Positions 48,182-56,518 are shown, counted from the stretch's first letter. The stretch is 64,000 nt of DNA from Salinicola halimionae (GCF_003206065.1 NZ_PZJQ01000005.1:393265-457264); one strand, 5' to 3'. A program made the numbers and translations. The notes: a model not told the origin generated them from the sequence alone.

Positions 48182-49693
48182 TCAAATGCTGGCGCGCGCC
48201 GCAGCCCGTTGGCGGAGAATGCGTCGGACGGTAAATGCTACGGATAGCACGGCGAGGATCAGTAGCCCGGCCGAGATTGGTCGTGTCAGAAACAGCGTCC
48301 AGTGTTCGTCGGCCATCAGCGCTCGGCGCAGATTGGTCTCGGCGATCGGCCCAAGAATCACGCCCAGTACCAACGGGGCCAGCGGATAGTCGAGTTTGGC
48401 CAGCAGATAGCCCACCAGGCCAACGCCAATCAACAGATAGAGATCGGTGACACGGTTGTTGAGGGCCAGTGCACCGACCGCACAGCAGACCAGCACCACC
48501 GGTACGATGATCGACTTGGGAATCTCGGTGATCCGTAGAAACCAGCGCATGCTGATCAGGCAGAAGGCGAGCACCATGGCTGCTGCCAGAAACATGGCCA
48601 GGAACATGCCGTAGACCAGGTCGGCGTTGTCCATGATCAAGCGGGGTCCGACGCTGACGCCTTGCACCATCAAGGCCGCCATCAGCACGGCGTCGACCGC
48701 ACTGCCGGGAATGCCCAACGCGATCATCGGAATCAGACCGCCGCCGGCCGTCGCGGAATTCCCCGATTCCGAGGCCACCACGCCGTCGGCGATACCGGTA
48801 CCGAAGCGTTCCGGGGTCTTCGAGGCGCGTTTGGCCTGATCGTAGGCGATCAGGTTGGCGATGCTACCGCCGGCACCGGGTACGGCACCGATGACCACGC
48901 CCAGCATCGACGATCGGAGCAAATTTCCAGGACGGCTCAGCACTTCACGCATTACCGCGAACGGTCGAAATTGTATCTTGCCGCTCACCAGGGCCTTCCC
49001 CTGGTGTAGTTCTGCCGGATTCTCGACTTCGCTGGCGAGCTGGCTGACCGCAAAGATGCCGATCAGCACCACCAGGAACGGGATACCGGCCGCCAGCACG
49101 TCGACACCGAAAGTGAAGCGGGGCACGCCCATCATCGGATCCTGGCCCACCGTGGCGATGAAAAGCCCCAGCAGGCTCATCATCAATCCCTTGAGGATCG
49201 ACTTGCCGACGAGGCTCGCCACCACGGTAACGGCGAACAGGATCAGCGAAAAATACTCCCATGGGCCGAGTTTGACCGCGATCATTGCCAGCGGCGGGGC
49301 GGCGACGATCAGCACCACGGCGCTGATCAATGCGCCGAAGAACGAGGCCCAGATGCCCAGCGCCAGCGCACGCCCGGGTTCACCTTTGCGTGCCATCGGA
49401 TAGGCATCGAAGGTGGTCGCTACCGCCGAAGGCGTACCGGGAATACCCAGCAGCGCGGCGCTGATCAGACCGCCCGAGCCCCCGCCGACATAGACGGCGA
49501 GCATCGTCGCCACGCCTTGCAGCGGTGGCATGGTAAAGGTGACCGGCAGTGTCAGCACGATCGCCATGGTAATCGTGAAGCCGGGAATGGCGGCAGCCAC
49601 GACGCCTGCCACGACCCCAATCATCATGCTGACGAGGGTCGCCAGCGAAAACAGTTGTTCGACACTGCTGAGCAGCGCATCGGTCATCGGCAT
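48182..49693 (-). CDS. Tripartite tricarboxylate transporter, large permease TctA
   Basis: A 503-residue inner-membrane protein with about twelve hydrophobic segments. It has the TctA signatures GGSGGLISAALLGIPGTPSA and, in the second half, the repeated motif GLIPMIALGIPGSAVDAVLM. It is the sodium- or proton-coupled channel that takes substrate from the TctC binding protein with TctB. It is the last of six genes in the accessory operon, 85 bases after tctB. The substrate cannot be predicted; family members carry citrate, tartrate, glutamate, aromatic acids and others. Confidence 0.93.
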   Translation of the reverse strand: MPMTDALLSSVEQLFSLATLVSMMIGVVAGVVAAAIPGFTITMAIVLTLPVTFTMPPLQGVATMLAVYVGGGSGGLISAALLGIPGTPSAVATTFDAYPMARKGEPGRALALGIWASFFGALISAVVLIVAAPPLAMIAVKLGPWEYFSLILFAVTVVASLVGKSILKGLMMSLLGLFIATVGQDPMMGVPRFTFGVDVLAAGIPFLVVLIGIFAVSQLASEVENPAELHQGKALVSGKIQFRPFAVMREVLSRPGNLLRSSMLGVVIGAVPGAGGSIANLIAYDQAKRASKTPERFGTGIADGVVASESGNSATAGGGLIPMIALGIPGSAVDAVLMAALMVQGVSVGPRLIMDNADLVYGMFLAMFLAAAMVLAFCLISMRWFLRITEIPKSIIVPVVLVCCAVGALALNNRVTDLYLLIGVGLVGYLLAKLDYPLAPLVLGVILGPIAETNLRRALMADEHWTLFLTRPISAGLLILAVLSVAFTVRRILRQRAAARASI

Positions 49694-49733
49694 GGGAAAT
49701 TCTCTCGTCCCGTTGGTCTTGTTTGAGTGGGGC

Positions 49734-49779
49734 TATCGATTTTTCGGGCTGTCGATTTTTCAGGCTGTCGGTTCCGGGC
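49734..49779. repeat. Degenerate 16-bp tandem repeat between tctB and tctA
   Basis: Two 16-base units (49734-49749 and 49750-49765) share TCGATTTTTC and GGC, and a shortened third unit (49766-49779) reaches the tctB stop codon. Its role is unknown. Confidence 0.65.
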
Positions 49780-50312
49780 TACCAGAGGCGTCCCGGGGGT
49801 AGCGAAATCAGGAACACGTGGCTGAACAGCATATGGAGGCCAAGACCGAAGACCACGGCGATGATCGCGGCAATCAGCAGTCGGCGACCGCGGCGAGCCC
49901 CCAGGATGAACTGGACGGCGAGCAGGAACAGCAATGACGCCATCGCAAATCCGATCCATGGCATGAGTAGCGCATAGACAGAAAAGGCTGCCAGCGTCGC
50001 GAAGGCCAGACGCCGCTGCAGGAACCACTGTTTCGCCCCGACACTGGCGACCGAGTCGGTCACACGCAGTGCCGTCATCGACTGCACCATGATCGCCAGA
50101 TTGAAGATCACTAGAGTCCCCAGGATCAGCCGAGGAAACGAGCCTGCACCCAAGGGCTCCCATACCGATGAGGGCAGGTCACCAGCCTGAATGAACAGAC
50201 CAACGAACAAGGCGGCCAATGCGGCGTTGAAAATGAGGTTGGCGAGCGCCTTGCCGCGCTCGCTGCTGGCCTCCCGCACAGGGCGGGAGACCATCTCGGG
50301 GTTGTCGTTCAT
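49779..50312 (-). CDS. Tripartite tricarboxylate transporter, small permease TctB
   Basis: A 177-residue inner-membrane protein with four hydrophobic segments (about residues 28-45, 60-77, 105-125 and 140-165), including GAGSFPRLILGTLVIFNL typical of TctB. Conservation in this family is low, so the call also rests on its place between tctC and tctA. Its start overlaps the tctC stop by four bases. Confidence 0.9.
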   Translation of the reverse strand: MNDNPEMVSRPVREASSERGKALANLIFNAALAALFVGLFIQAGDLPSSVWEPLGAGSFPRLILGTLVIFNLAIMVQSMTALRVTDSVASVGAKQWFLQRRLAFATLAAFSVYALLMPWIGFAMASLLFLLAVQFILGARRGRRLLIAAIIAVVFGLGLHMLFSHVFLISLPPGRLW

Positions 50313-51322
50313 CGCGCCAGCTTGCCGGAGAGGCGCTTGATCGTTGCATCGATGTCAGCGAGATAATCGGCATAGGCCTGCGGGCCCATGAAATCGACTT
50401 CGGCGCCGGCCTTGTTGACCCGTTTGATGAACTCCGGATCCTTGGACATCGTCTTGAAGCTATTGGCCAGCGTCTCTATCTTGGCCGGATCGATCCCCTT
50501 GGGAGCGACGATGCCGCGATTGATACTCAGATTGAGATTGTCGTAGCCCAGTTCCTGGAAGGTCGGCACGTCGGGCGTCTGCTTGAGGCGCTCTTTGCTG
50601 CCTACGGCGAGGAAGCGCAGGTCGCCATTCTTGACGAACTCCAGGCTCGATGAGATGTCACCGATCGAGGCATCGATGTGACCGCCGACCAGAGCACGAA
50701 TGCGAGCACCGGTGCCCTCGAAGCCGACATACCGGAACTGGCCACCAATGGCGTCCTCGATCATTGCTGCGTGAACGTGGGGAATGCCGCCGAGCGTTGC
50801 GCCAACGCGAATTTCACCCGGATGCGCTTTGGCATATTCGGCGAAATCCTCGAAGGTCTTCCAGTCGCTATCGGCGTTGACCACCAGATATTGGGGCGAG
50901 GACGCCAGCGACGCGATCGGCTGGAAATCATCCCAGTTGAGTGTTGTCAGCCCGGTGGCGTTGGAGGCCATCAAGCCCTCGTGGATCTGGCCCACGGTAT
51001 AGCCATCGGGGTCTTTCTGCGCGAGCTCCTTGAGACCGATAGTCCCGCTGACGCCGGGCATGTTCATCACCGGCATCGGTTGGCCGATGTATTCCTCGGC
51101 CGAGTTGGAAATGATGCGCATCAGGGCATCGCTGCCGCCGCCCGGCGACCACGGTACGATGAATTCGATGGCGTGATCGGGGTATTCGTCGGCTTGTGCT
51201 ATCTGGCTGGTCGCAAGGCCGGTAGCGCCGAGCCCCAGGGTCAGAGAGGCGATCGCGCCGCTGGAGGCGAGCATTCGACCCAATTTTCCATGGGTGGCAT
51301 TGTGGAGTACGTCGTAGAACAT
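50309..51322 (-). CDS. Tripartite tricarboxylate transporter substrate-binding protein TctC
   Basis: A 337-residue periplasmic solute-binding protein of the Bug/TctC family. An unusually long signal peptide of about 45 residues ends AQA before DEYP. The mature domain begins IEFIVPWSPGGGSDALMRI, followed by the family's GGGIPH-like ATLGGIPHVHAA and VGGHIDASIGD segments. AAGGA lies upstream of the start at 51322; an internal Met at residue 17 would shorten the signal. It is first of the tctCBA set, 103 bases after the second CHR gene. Confidence 0.93.
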   Translation of the reverse strand: MFYDVLHNATHGKLGRMLASSGAIASLTLGLGATGLATSQIAQADEYPDHAIEFIVPWSPGGGSDALMRIISNSAEEYIGQPMPVMNMPGVSGTIGLKELAQKDPDGYTVGQIHEGLMASNATGLTTLNWDDFQPIASLASSPQYLVVNADSDWKTFEDFAEYAKAHPGEIRVGATLGGIPHVHAAMIEDAIGGQFRYVGFEGTGARIRALVGGHIDASIGDISSSLEFVKNGDLRFLAVGSKERLKQTPDVPTFQELGYDNLNLSINRGIVAPKGIDPAKIETLANSFKTMSKDPEFIKRVNKAGAEVDFMGPQAYADYLADIDATIKRLSGKLAR

Positions 51323-51425
51323 GAGTTGTCCTTATTGATTTGTTGGTTTGACGTCGTATCGTCTGTCTTCGGATCGTTATCTTTCTTGGGGTGCTGCTTT
51401 TTCGGCTCGGGTGGTGTCCCACCAC

Positions 51426-51956
51426 TCATCCGAGCAGAAATCCGCCATAGGCCAGGCCCACGAGGACGGCCCATATCGGGTGGAGCTTGAGTCGCCATAG
51501 CATCACACTGGCAATCGCACCGAGGATCACGGTGTGAATCCAGCCAGCGCCATCAACGCCCTCGCTGAAAAACGACCAGGTGAGATAGCCCATCAGCACC
51601 ATGATCACCGGTCTGACCCACTGGCTCATCGATTTGACCTTGATCGAATCCCGGTAGCGATACAGTGCCCCCAGCGCCACCAGCATCAGTATCAGCGAGG
51701 GGGCAACGGTGGCGAACGTGGCCACCAGCCCGCCGCCGATGCCGGCGACGTCGTAGCCGATGTAGCCGGCCATCTTGGTGGCGATGGGGCTAGGCAGGGT
51801 ATTGCCCAGCGCCAGCGTCTCAGCGAACTGCTGGGAGGTCATCCAGCCGTAGCGGCCGACGACCTCGTTCTCGACCAGCGGGATGATGGCCGGGCCGCCG
51901 CCATAGCCGATGATGTTGGGGACGAAGAACGCCAGGAACAGATCCCAGTAGATCAT
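51426..51956 (-). CDS. Short-chain CHR (chromate-type) transporter, second of pair
   Basis: A 176-residue membrane protein with one CHR domain of five to six hydrophobic segments. The CHR signatures are FFVPNIIGYGGGPAIIPL and ALGNTLPSPIATKMAGYIG. A larger open frame here extends to 52748 but runs through the upstream gene in another frame and is not real. The start at 51956 overlaps the preceding CHR gene by four bases. Paired short CHR proteins are thought to assemble as antiparallel heterodimers; whether the substrate is chromate is unknown. Confidence 0.9.
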   Translation of the reverse strand: MIYWDLFLAFFVPNIIGYGGGPAIIPLVENEVVGRYGWMTSQQFAETLALGNTLPSPIATKMAGYIGYDVAGIGGGLVATFATVAPSLILMLVALGALYRYRDSIKVKSMSQWVRPVIMVLMGYLTWSFFSEGVDGAGWIHTVILGAIASVMLWRLKLHPIWAVLVGLAYGGFLLG

Positions 51957-52534
51957 GACCTGGCCTCCCCGCTGCGCTCGCGCCGCCGCTCGGGGCGCAG
52001 CAGCGCGGCGACCAGAATCGCCGCGATCACCAGGCCTGGATGAATGCCCAGCCCGTAGATCAGGCCGCCGGCGACCGCGCCCATGATCAGCGTCGCGATC
52101 CAGCCCAGCGCGGCGCGGGATTTCTGAAAGAAGTCCCACGTGAGCTGCGCCATCATTACCATCACCACCGGCACGACACCCTCGCTCATGCCCTGAATCC
52201 AGCGTTGATCGCGGTAGCGTGTGAACAATCCCAGCAGCACCACCATCGCCACGATGCACGGCACGATGACCGCCAGCACCGCATTGATGCAGCCTGCTAC
52301 GCCGCCGACCCGGTAGCCGATGGTGCCAGCCATCTTGGTGGCGATGGGGCCAGGCAGGGTATTGCCGATGGCAAGGACGTCGCCGAAGTCGTCGTCGTTC
52401 ATCCACTGATAGCGAGTGACCGCCTCGGCGCGAACCAGTGGAATCATCGACGGGCCACCGCCGAATCCGAGCAGGCCGATGCGCAGGAATGCCATGAACA
52501 GTTGGCCTTGAACGGCCAATGAGGACGAAGCCAT
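51953..52534 (-). CDS. Short-chain CHR (chromate-type) transporter, first of pair
   Basis: A 193-residue single-domain CHR protein. The signatures are FLRIGLLGFGGGPSMIPLV and AIGNTLPGPIATKMAGTIGYRVGG, matching the partner closely, as expected for an N-type/C-type pair. Its start is three bases after the ggt-like stop, and it overlaps the second CHR gene by four bases, so the three are translationally linked. CHR family members export chromate in some bacteria, but many have no proven substrate. Confidence 0.9.
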   Translation of the reverse strand: MASSSLAVQGQLFMAFLRIGLLGFGGGPSMIPLVRAEAVTRYQWMNDDDFGDVLAIGNTLPGPIATKMAGTIGYRVGGVAGCINAVLAVIVPCIVAMVVLLGLFTRYRDQRWIQGMSEGVVPVVMVMMAQLTWDFFQKSRAALGWIATLIMGAVAGGLIYGLGIHPGLVIAAILVAALLRPERRRERSGEARS

Positions 52535-52537
52535 GGG

Positions 52538-54169
52538 TCAGAGCACCGCGATGCTGGAGTCGGTGCGCGGTTCGGTGCCACCGCAATACACGCCGCTTTG
52601 CGGATCGCGGAGGATGATCTGGCCACGACCATAGGCGGTACTGTCCACGGCCATGACGATCTGATGGCCGCGCTCCGCCATGTCGCGGATCACGTGCATC
52701 GGATAGCCGGGCTCGATGCCGATCTTGCGGCCGCCCATCCATTGCCAACGCGGCGCATCCAGTGCCGCCTGCGGATTGAGGCCGAAGTCGATCAGGTTCA
52801 TCGCCACCTGCATGTGACCCTGGGGTTGCATGAAGCCGCCCATCACCCCGAACGGGCCGATAGCCTTTTCATCGCGGGTCAGGAAACCGGGAATGATGGT
52901 ATGGAAGGTACGCTTGCCGGGGGCCAGCACGTTGACGTGGTCCGCGTCGAGACTGAAGCCGTGACCGCGATTCTGCAGCGAGATGCCGGTATCCGGCACC
53001 ACCACGCCGGAACCGAAGCCGTGATAGTTGCTCTGGATGTAAGAGACCATGTTGCCTTCGCTGTCGGCGGTGGCGAGGTAGACCGTACCACCGGCCTGTG
53101 GCTGACCGGGCTCGGGGTCGATGGCGCGCTCGCCGATCAGGCGGCGGCGGGTGGCGGCATACTCGTCGCTCAACAGCGAGACCACGCTGGTGCGCATGTG
53201 CTCGGCCTGGGTGATGTGATGGTGGCCATCGGTATAGGCCAGCTTCATCGATTCCAGCTGACGATGCAGCAGTTGCGGATCGTCGCGAACGGTAACGTCG
53301 AACCCTTCCATCATCCGCAATGCCATCAGCGCCACCATGCCCTGACCGTTGGGCGGGATTTCCCACACATCGTAGCCGCGGTAGTTGACCGAGATAGGCT
53401 CGACCCATTCGGGACGATAGTCCGCCAGATCGTCGGCGCGAAGATAGCCGCCCGTCGCCTGCGAGAAGGCATCGATCTTCTTCGCCAACTCGCCGCGATA
53501 GAAGCTGTCGCAGCAGCTTTCGGCCAGGGCTTCGAGAGTTCGCGCCTGAGCCTCGTTGCGATGGAGTTCGCCGGGACGGGGCGCGTGTCCGTTGGGTGCA
53601 AAGGCCTCGAGCCACGGCGCGATGGCCGGGTCGTCGGCCTTGGCGCGGAATTCGATCTCGGCACGCTGCCACAGCTGGCTGATCACCGGAGAAACGGGAA
53701 AGCCTTCCCGGGCGATCCGGATCGCCGGCGCCAGCAGAGTGGCGAAATCGAGCTTGCCGTACTGCTTCGAAAGTTCGGCCCAGGCGGCCGGGATGCCGGG
53801 CACGGTAACCGGTGTCCAGCCGTGCAGGGGCATCTCGTCGTGACCCGCGGTCTTGACCGCTTCCGGTGTCAGCCGCTTCGGCGCATGTCCGCTGGCATTG
53901 AGGCCGTGAAGTTTACCGCCGCCGTCGTTGCCCTCCGCCAGCCACACCAGAGCAAAGGCATCGCCACCGATACCGTTGCCGCTGGGTTCGACCACGGTGA
54001 GGACGGCGGCCGTCGCGATCGCGGCATCGATGGCGTTGCCACCCCGAGCCAGCATGTCGCGACCGGCCTGACTGGCCTGTGGCTGCGAGGCTGCAACCAT
54101 GCCGCGACTGGCATAGGTGGCGCTGCGGCGAGAAGGAAAAGGATTGTTATGATCGAAAGCGAGGGTCAT
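52538..54169 (-). CDS. Gamma-glutamyltransferase-superfamily Ntn hydrolase (YwrD/HpxW-like)
   Basis: A 543-residue self-processing Ntn hydrolase of the GGT superfamily. The N-terminal part has MVAASQPQASQAG and NAIDAAIATAAVLTVVEPSGNGIGGD. The predicted nucleophile is Thr362 in AGGTVYLATAD, where the proenzyme would be cleaved to large and small subunits. IPPNGQG replaces the PPSSG-type motif of classical GGTs, which resembles YwrD and the oxamate amidohydrolase HpxW. There is no signal peptide, so it should act in the cytoplasm. It is first in the accessory operon. Substrate could be a gamma-glutamyl compound, an oxamate-like amide, or neither. Confidence 0.88.
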   Translation of the reverse strand: MTLAFDHNNPFPSRRSATYASRGMVAASQPQASQAGRDMLARGGNAIDAAIATAAVLTVVEPSGNGIGGDAFALVWLAEGNDGGGKLHGLNASGHAPKRLTPEAVKTAGHDEMPLHGWTPVTVPGIPAAWAELSKQYGKLDFATLLAPAIRIAREGFPVSPVISQLWQRAEIEFRAKADDPAIAPWLEAFAPNGHAPRPGELHRNEAQARTLEALAESCCDSFYRGELAKKIDAFSQATGGYLRADDLADYRPEWVEPISVNYRGYDVWEIPPNGQGMVALMALRMMEGFDVTVRDDPQLLHRQLESMKLAYTDGHHHITQAEHMRTSVVSLLSDEYAATRRRLIGERAIDPEPGQPQAGGTVYLATADSEGNMVSYIQSNYHGFGSGVVVPDTGISLQNRGHGFSLDADHVNVLAPGKRTFHTIIPGFLTRDEKAIGPFGVMGGFMQPQGHMQVAMNLIDFGLNPQAALDAPRWQWMGGRKIGIEPGYPMHVIRDMAERGHQIVMAVDSTAYGRGQIILRDPQSGVYCGGTEPRTDSSIAVL

Positions 54170-54233
54170 GAGCGGTTCTCGATTTATTCTTGGCCGGTTC
54201 GTCGGACGCCGAAGGTCTTGCGTCGAGGAGGTC

Positions 54234-54258
54234 TTACCGTAAGAAGGTCTTACGGTAA
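54234..54258. promoter_or_regulatory. Perfect 25-base inverted repeat, probable GntR operator
   Basis: TTACCGTAAGA (54234-54244) and its exact complement TCTTACGGTAA (54248-54258) flank a three-base spacer. Each arm is itself nearly palindromic (TTAC-N-GTAA). It lies between the divergent ggt-like and gntR genes. A TTGACG at 54264-54269 (minus strand) could be the -35 of the ggt-like operon, which would place this repeat over the promoter. Confidence 0.75.
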
Positions 54259-54398
54259 ATTTGCGTCAATCGTTTATGATATGAAAAATCGATTTTTTAC
54301 TATGGCGTCGATCTCTTGTGCAGGTCAAGCCCTGAGTCAGCAAAACACGTTGTCCACGAAGTCGTGATTTCCGCCACTGGAACAGAAGGTCAGGAGTT

Positions 54399-55073
54399 AT
54401 GGGAGCCGAGGCATCCACCGCGAGTACGGCCGCCAGCCAGTTGTATGTGGCATTGAAGCGCGACCTGATTAACGGTCGTTTCACTGCCGGTCAGAAACTG
54501 GCCATCACCACACTCAAACAGCACTATCAGGTCGGATTGAGCCCCCTGCGCGAGGCGCTCAACCGGCTGGCGGCCTACGGTCTGCTGGAACAGGAAAACC
54601 AGCGTGGCTTTCGCGTTCCTGCGCTGGAGCGCGCGGAGCTCGATGATATCGCCGATCTGCGCAGCCGTTTCGAGGGCCAGGCGCTGGAACAGGCGCTCGA
54701 GAACGGTGGCGACGAGTGGGAAGCGGGGTTGCTGGCAGCTTTCCATCGGCTCAAGCGCGCCGATGAGGCGCCGGGGCAGCTCGACCATTGGGAACAGATG
54801 CATCTGCAGTTCCATCGTCACTTACTCGAACCCTGTGGCTCACCGTGGCTGGTACGGTTCATCGAACAGCTGCACGATCAGTTCGATCGCTATCGCCGCA
54901 TGGCGCCGGCCAACGACACCGTACGGGCGATTCTCAACGAGCAGCATGGACGCTTGGTCGATCTGGCGTTGGAACGTGATATCACGGCCGCCCGGACGTT
55001 GCTCGAGGAGCATATACGGCTCTCTTACGAGGTGGCGCAAAGTGCCTGCCACGAAGAAGTAGCGAAGGCGTAG
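54399..55073 (+). CDS. GntR-family regulator with FCD domain, CsiR-like
   Basis: A 224-residue transcription factor. The N-terminal winged helix (about 15-75) has LYVALKRDLINGRF and VGLSPLREALNRLAAYGLL. The C-terminal FCD ligand domain (about 85-215) has candidate metal-binding histidines in HLQFHRHLL, EQHGRLV and EEHIRLSY. The segment GGDEWEAGLLA and overall layout resemble CsiR, the E. coli repressor of the glutarate/GABA genes. It is divergent from the six-gene operon, with the palindrome between them, so it probably controls that operon and itself. Confidence 0.92.
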   Translation: MGAEASTASTAASQLYVALKRDLINGRFTAGQKLAITTLKQHYQVGLSPLREALNRLAAYGLLEQENQRGFRVPALERAELDDIADLRSRFEGQALEQALENGGDEWEAGLLAAFHRLKRADEAPGQLDHWEQMHLQFHRHLLEPCGSPWLVRFIEQLHDQFDRYRRMAPANDTVRAILNEQHGRLVDLALERDITAARTLLEEHIRLSYEVAQSACHEEVAKA

Positions 55074-55216
55074 CGGAGATTAGTGTCGCAAGCGATGCAT
55101 CGCGCGCCGGATGGCCAGGGGAATCGGATGCAGAATGGCTGCGAGAGTGGCAGGAAGGGCGTGTGAGTCGTGGAGCTCGGGGCTCGGGTCTCAGGATCGA
55201 GCGTTCGCGTCGACGC

Positions 55217-55828
55217 TCAGAGCCTTGCCAGCGCCCCCTTGAGTCGCTGTTCCAGTGCCGTCATCGGGACGCTGTCGTCTGCCGGCCACGCCAGCGTTAG
55301 CCGTGCGCCGTGGCTATCGTACTCGGCATCGGTGACGGGGATGTCACGTTCGGTTAGCCAGTGGCGGGCTTCGGCCTCGTTGCTGAAGTCGACCTGGATC
55401 GCGACGACACGCCGTTCGGTGAATTCGCGCCGGGGAAGCGTATCCAGCGCCTTGAGCACGGCCTGGGTGTAGGCGCGCACCAGCCCGCCGGTGCCCAGTT
55501 TGGTGCCGCCGAAGTAGCGGGTTACCACGGCGCCGATCTGGCCCATGCTGCTGCCTTCCAGCGCCTGGAACATCGGCCGACCTGCGGTGCCGCCCGGCTC
55601 CCCGTCATCCGAAAAACCAATGGCGACTTGCTCGCCCGGTGGACCGGCGATGAACGCGGAACAGTGATGGCTGGCATCGGAGTGCGCAGCGCGCGCCTCG
55701 CTCAGCAGCGCCTCGAAGGCGGCGATATCGGGGGTGTGAGCGAGCCAGCAGATGAACCGACTCTTCTCGATCTCGACGCTGTTGACGTGGTGCGCTCGCG
55801 GCGCCAGATCGGGAATCGGATAGCGCAT
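55217..55828 (-). CDS. yigZ: IMPACT/YigZ family protein (UPF0029)
   Basis: A 203-residue protein with an N-terminal UPF0029 domain (SRFICWLAHTPD, SDASHHCSAFI, FSDDGEPGGTAGRPMFQAL, and TRYFGGTKLGTGGLVRAYTQAV) and a C-terminal ferredoxin-like DUF1949 domain. The eukaryotic relative IMPACT regulates translation through GCN2; the bacterial role is not settled. It overlaps the LexA-like gene by one base and is downstream of it. Confidence 0.93.
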   Translation of the reverse strand: MRYPIPDLAPRAHHVNSVEIEKSRFICWLAHTPDIAAFEALLSEARAAHSDASHHCSAFIAGPPGEQVAIGFSDDGEPGGTAGRPMFQALEGSSMGQIGAVVTRYFGGTKLGTGGLVRAYTQAVLKALDTLPRREFTERRVVAIQVDFSNEAEARHWLTERDIPVTDAEYDSHGARLTLAWPADDSVPMTALEQRLKGALARL

Positions 55829-56301
55829 CAGGCGGCTTGCGGCGGGTTGCGCATCACGCCCATGACCAGACCGAGCACCTGAACGTCTTCGTTTTTCAGA
55901 AAGATCGGCGGCATGGTGTCGTTGGCAGGCTGCAGACGAACGCCGGACTTCTCAATGAACAGCTTTTTCAGCGTCACTTCGTGGTTGTTGATCAGCACTA
56001 CGGCGGTCTCGCCGTTCTCCGCCGATTCATAGCGTTCGATGATGATCACGTCGCCATCGAAGATATTGCTGTCGATCATCGAGTCGCCGCGCACGCGCAG
56101 GGCGTAGGTGTTGCGTCGGACCAGCTTCGCTGGAACGTGAACGGTGGCATTGTCGAGGCAGGCTTCCATCGGGAGGCCGGCTGCGACCTGGCCGAGTAAC
56201 GGGATCTCGACCATGTCGGTCGCGTCGATGGGTTCCCAGTTGCCGTCGATCAGCGGCAGATTCGGCTGGCGCTGTAGATAGCTCGGTGCGGCGTTTGTCA
56301 T
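55828..56301 (-). CDS. LexA/UmuD-like S24 self-cleaving protein without DNA-binding domain
   Basis: A 157-residue protein consisting of the LexA C-terminal serine/lysine autoprotease fold. The predicted cleavage site is Ala41-Gly42 in GQVAAGLP, the nucleophile Ser74 in RGDSMID and the general base Lys112 in EVTLKKL; their spacing is close to LexA of E. coli. Only about 35 residues precede the domain and they do not form a winged helix. The open frame extending upstream is antisense to smc and is not used. No umuC is adjacent. It may be a UmuD-like factor or a regulator acting through protein contacts. Confidence 0.85.
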   Translation of the reverse strand: MTNAAPSYLQRQPNLPLIDGNWEPIDATDMVEIPLLGQVAAGLPMEACLDNATVHVPAKLVRRNTYALRVRGDSMIDSNIFDGDVIIIERYESAENGETAVVLINNHEVTLKKLFIEKSGVRLQPANDTMPPIFLKNEDVQVLGLVMGVMRNPPQAA

Positions 56302-56518
56302 CGTCTTCTCCCGAGGTGGTGGCGCCATCATAGCAAGGCAAGCGCCGGCGACAAGTCGATACCTTACTCCACAGTGATGTTGCGGTCGGCTATTCCGCGA
56401 CACTGACGCTGGATATCGATCACGCGGTGCCTTAGGCTCTGCCGAAACCTGCTGTGGCGGGCCGCCATGGCAGGCGGCTCGCCGCCGCGTCACCAGGCCC
56501 AGGAGCTTCACTGACCGC

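Noticed and set aside
51426..52748. A 440-codon open frame on the minus strand covering both CHR genes
   Set aside because: Its first two-thirds is Arg/His/Gly/Pro-rich translation of the first CHR gene and the ggt end in the wrong frame. Only the last 176 codons match a family, with their own start at 51956.
48182..55073. The accessory module as a recent horizontally acquired island
   Set aside because: Base composition and codon style look like the neighbours, and no mobile-element genes, flanking repeats or tRNA disruption were seen.
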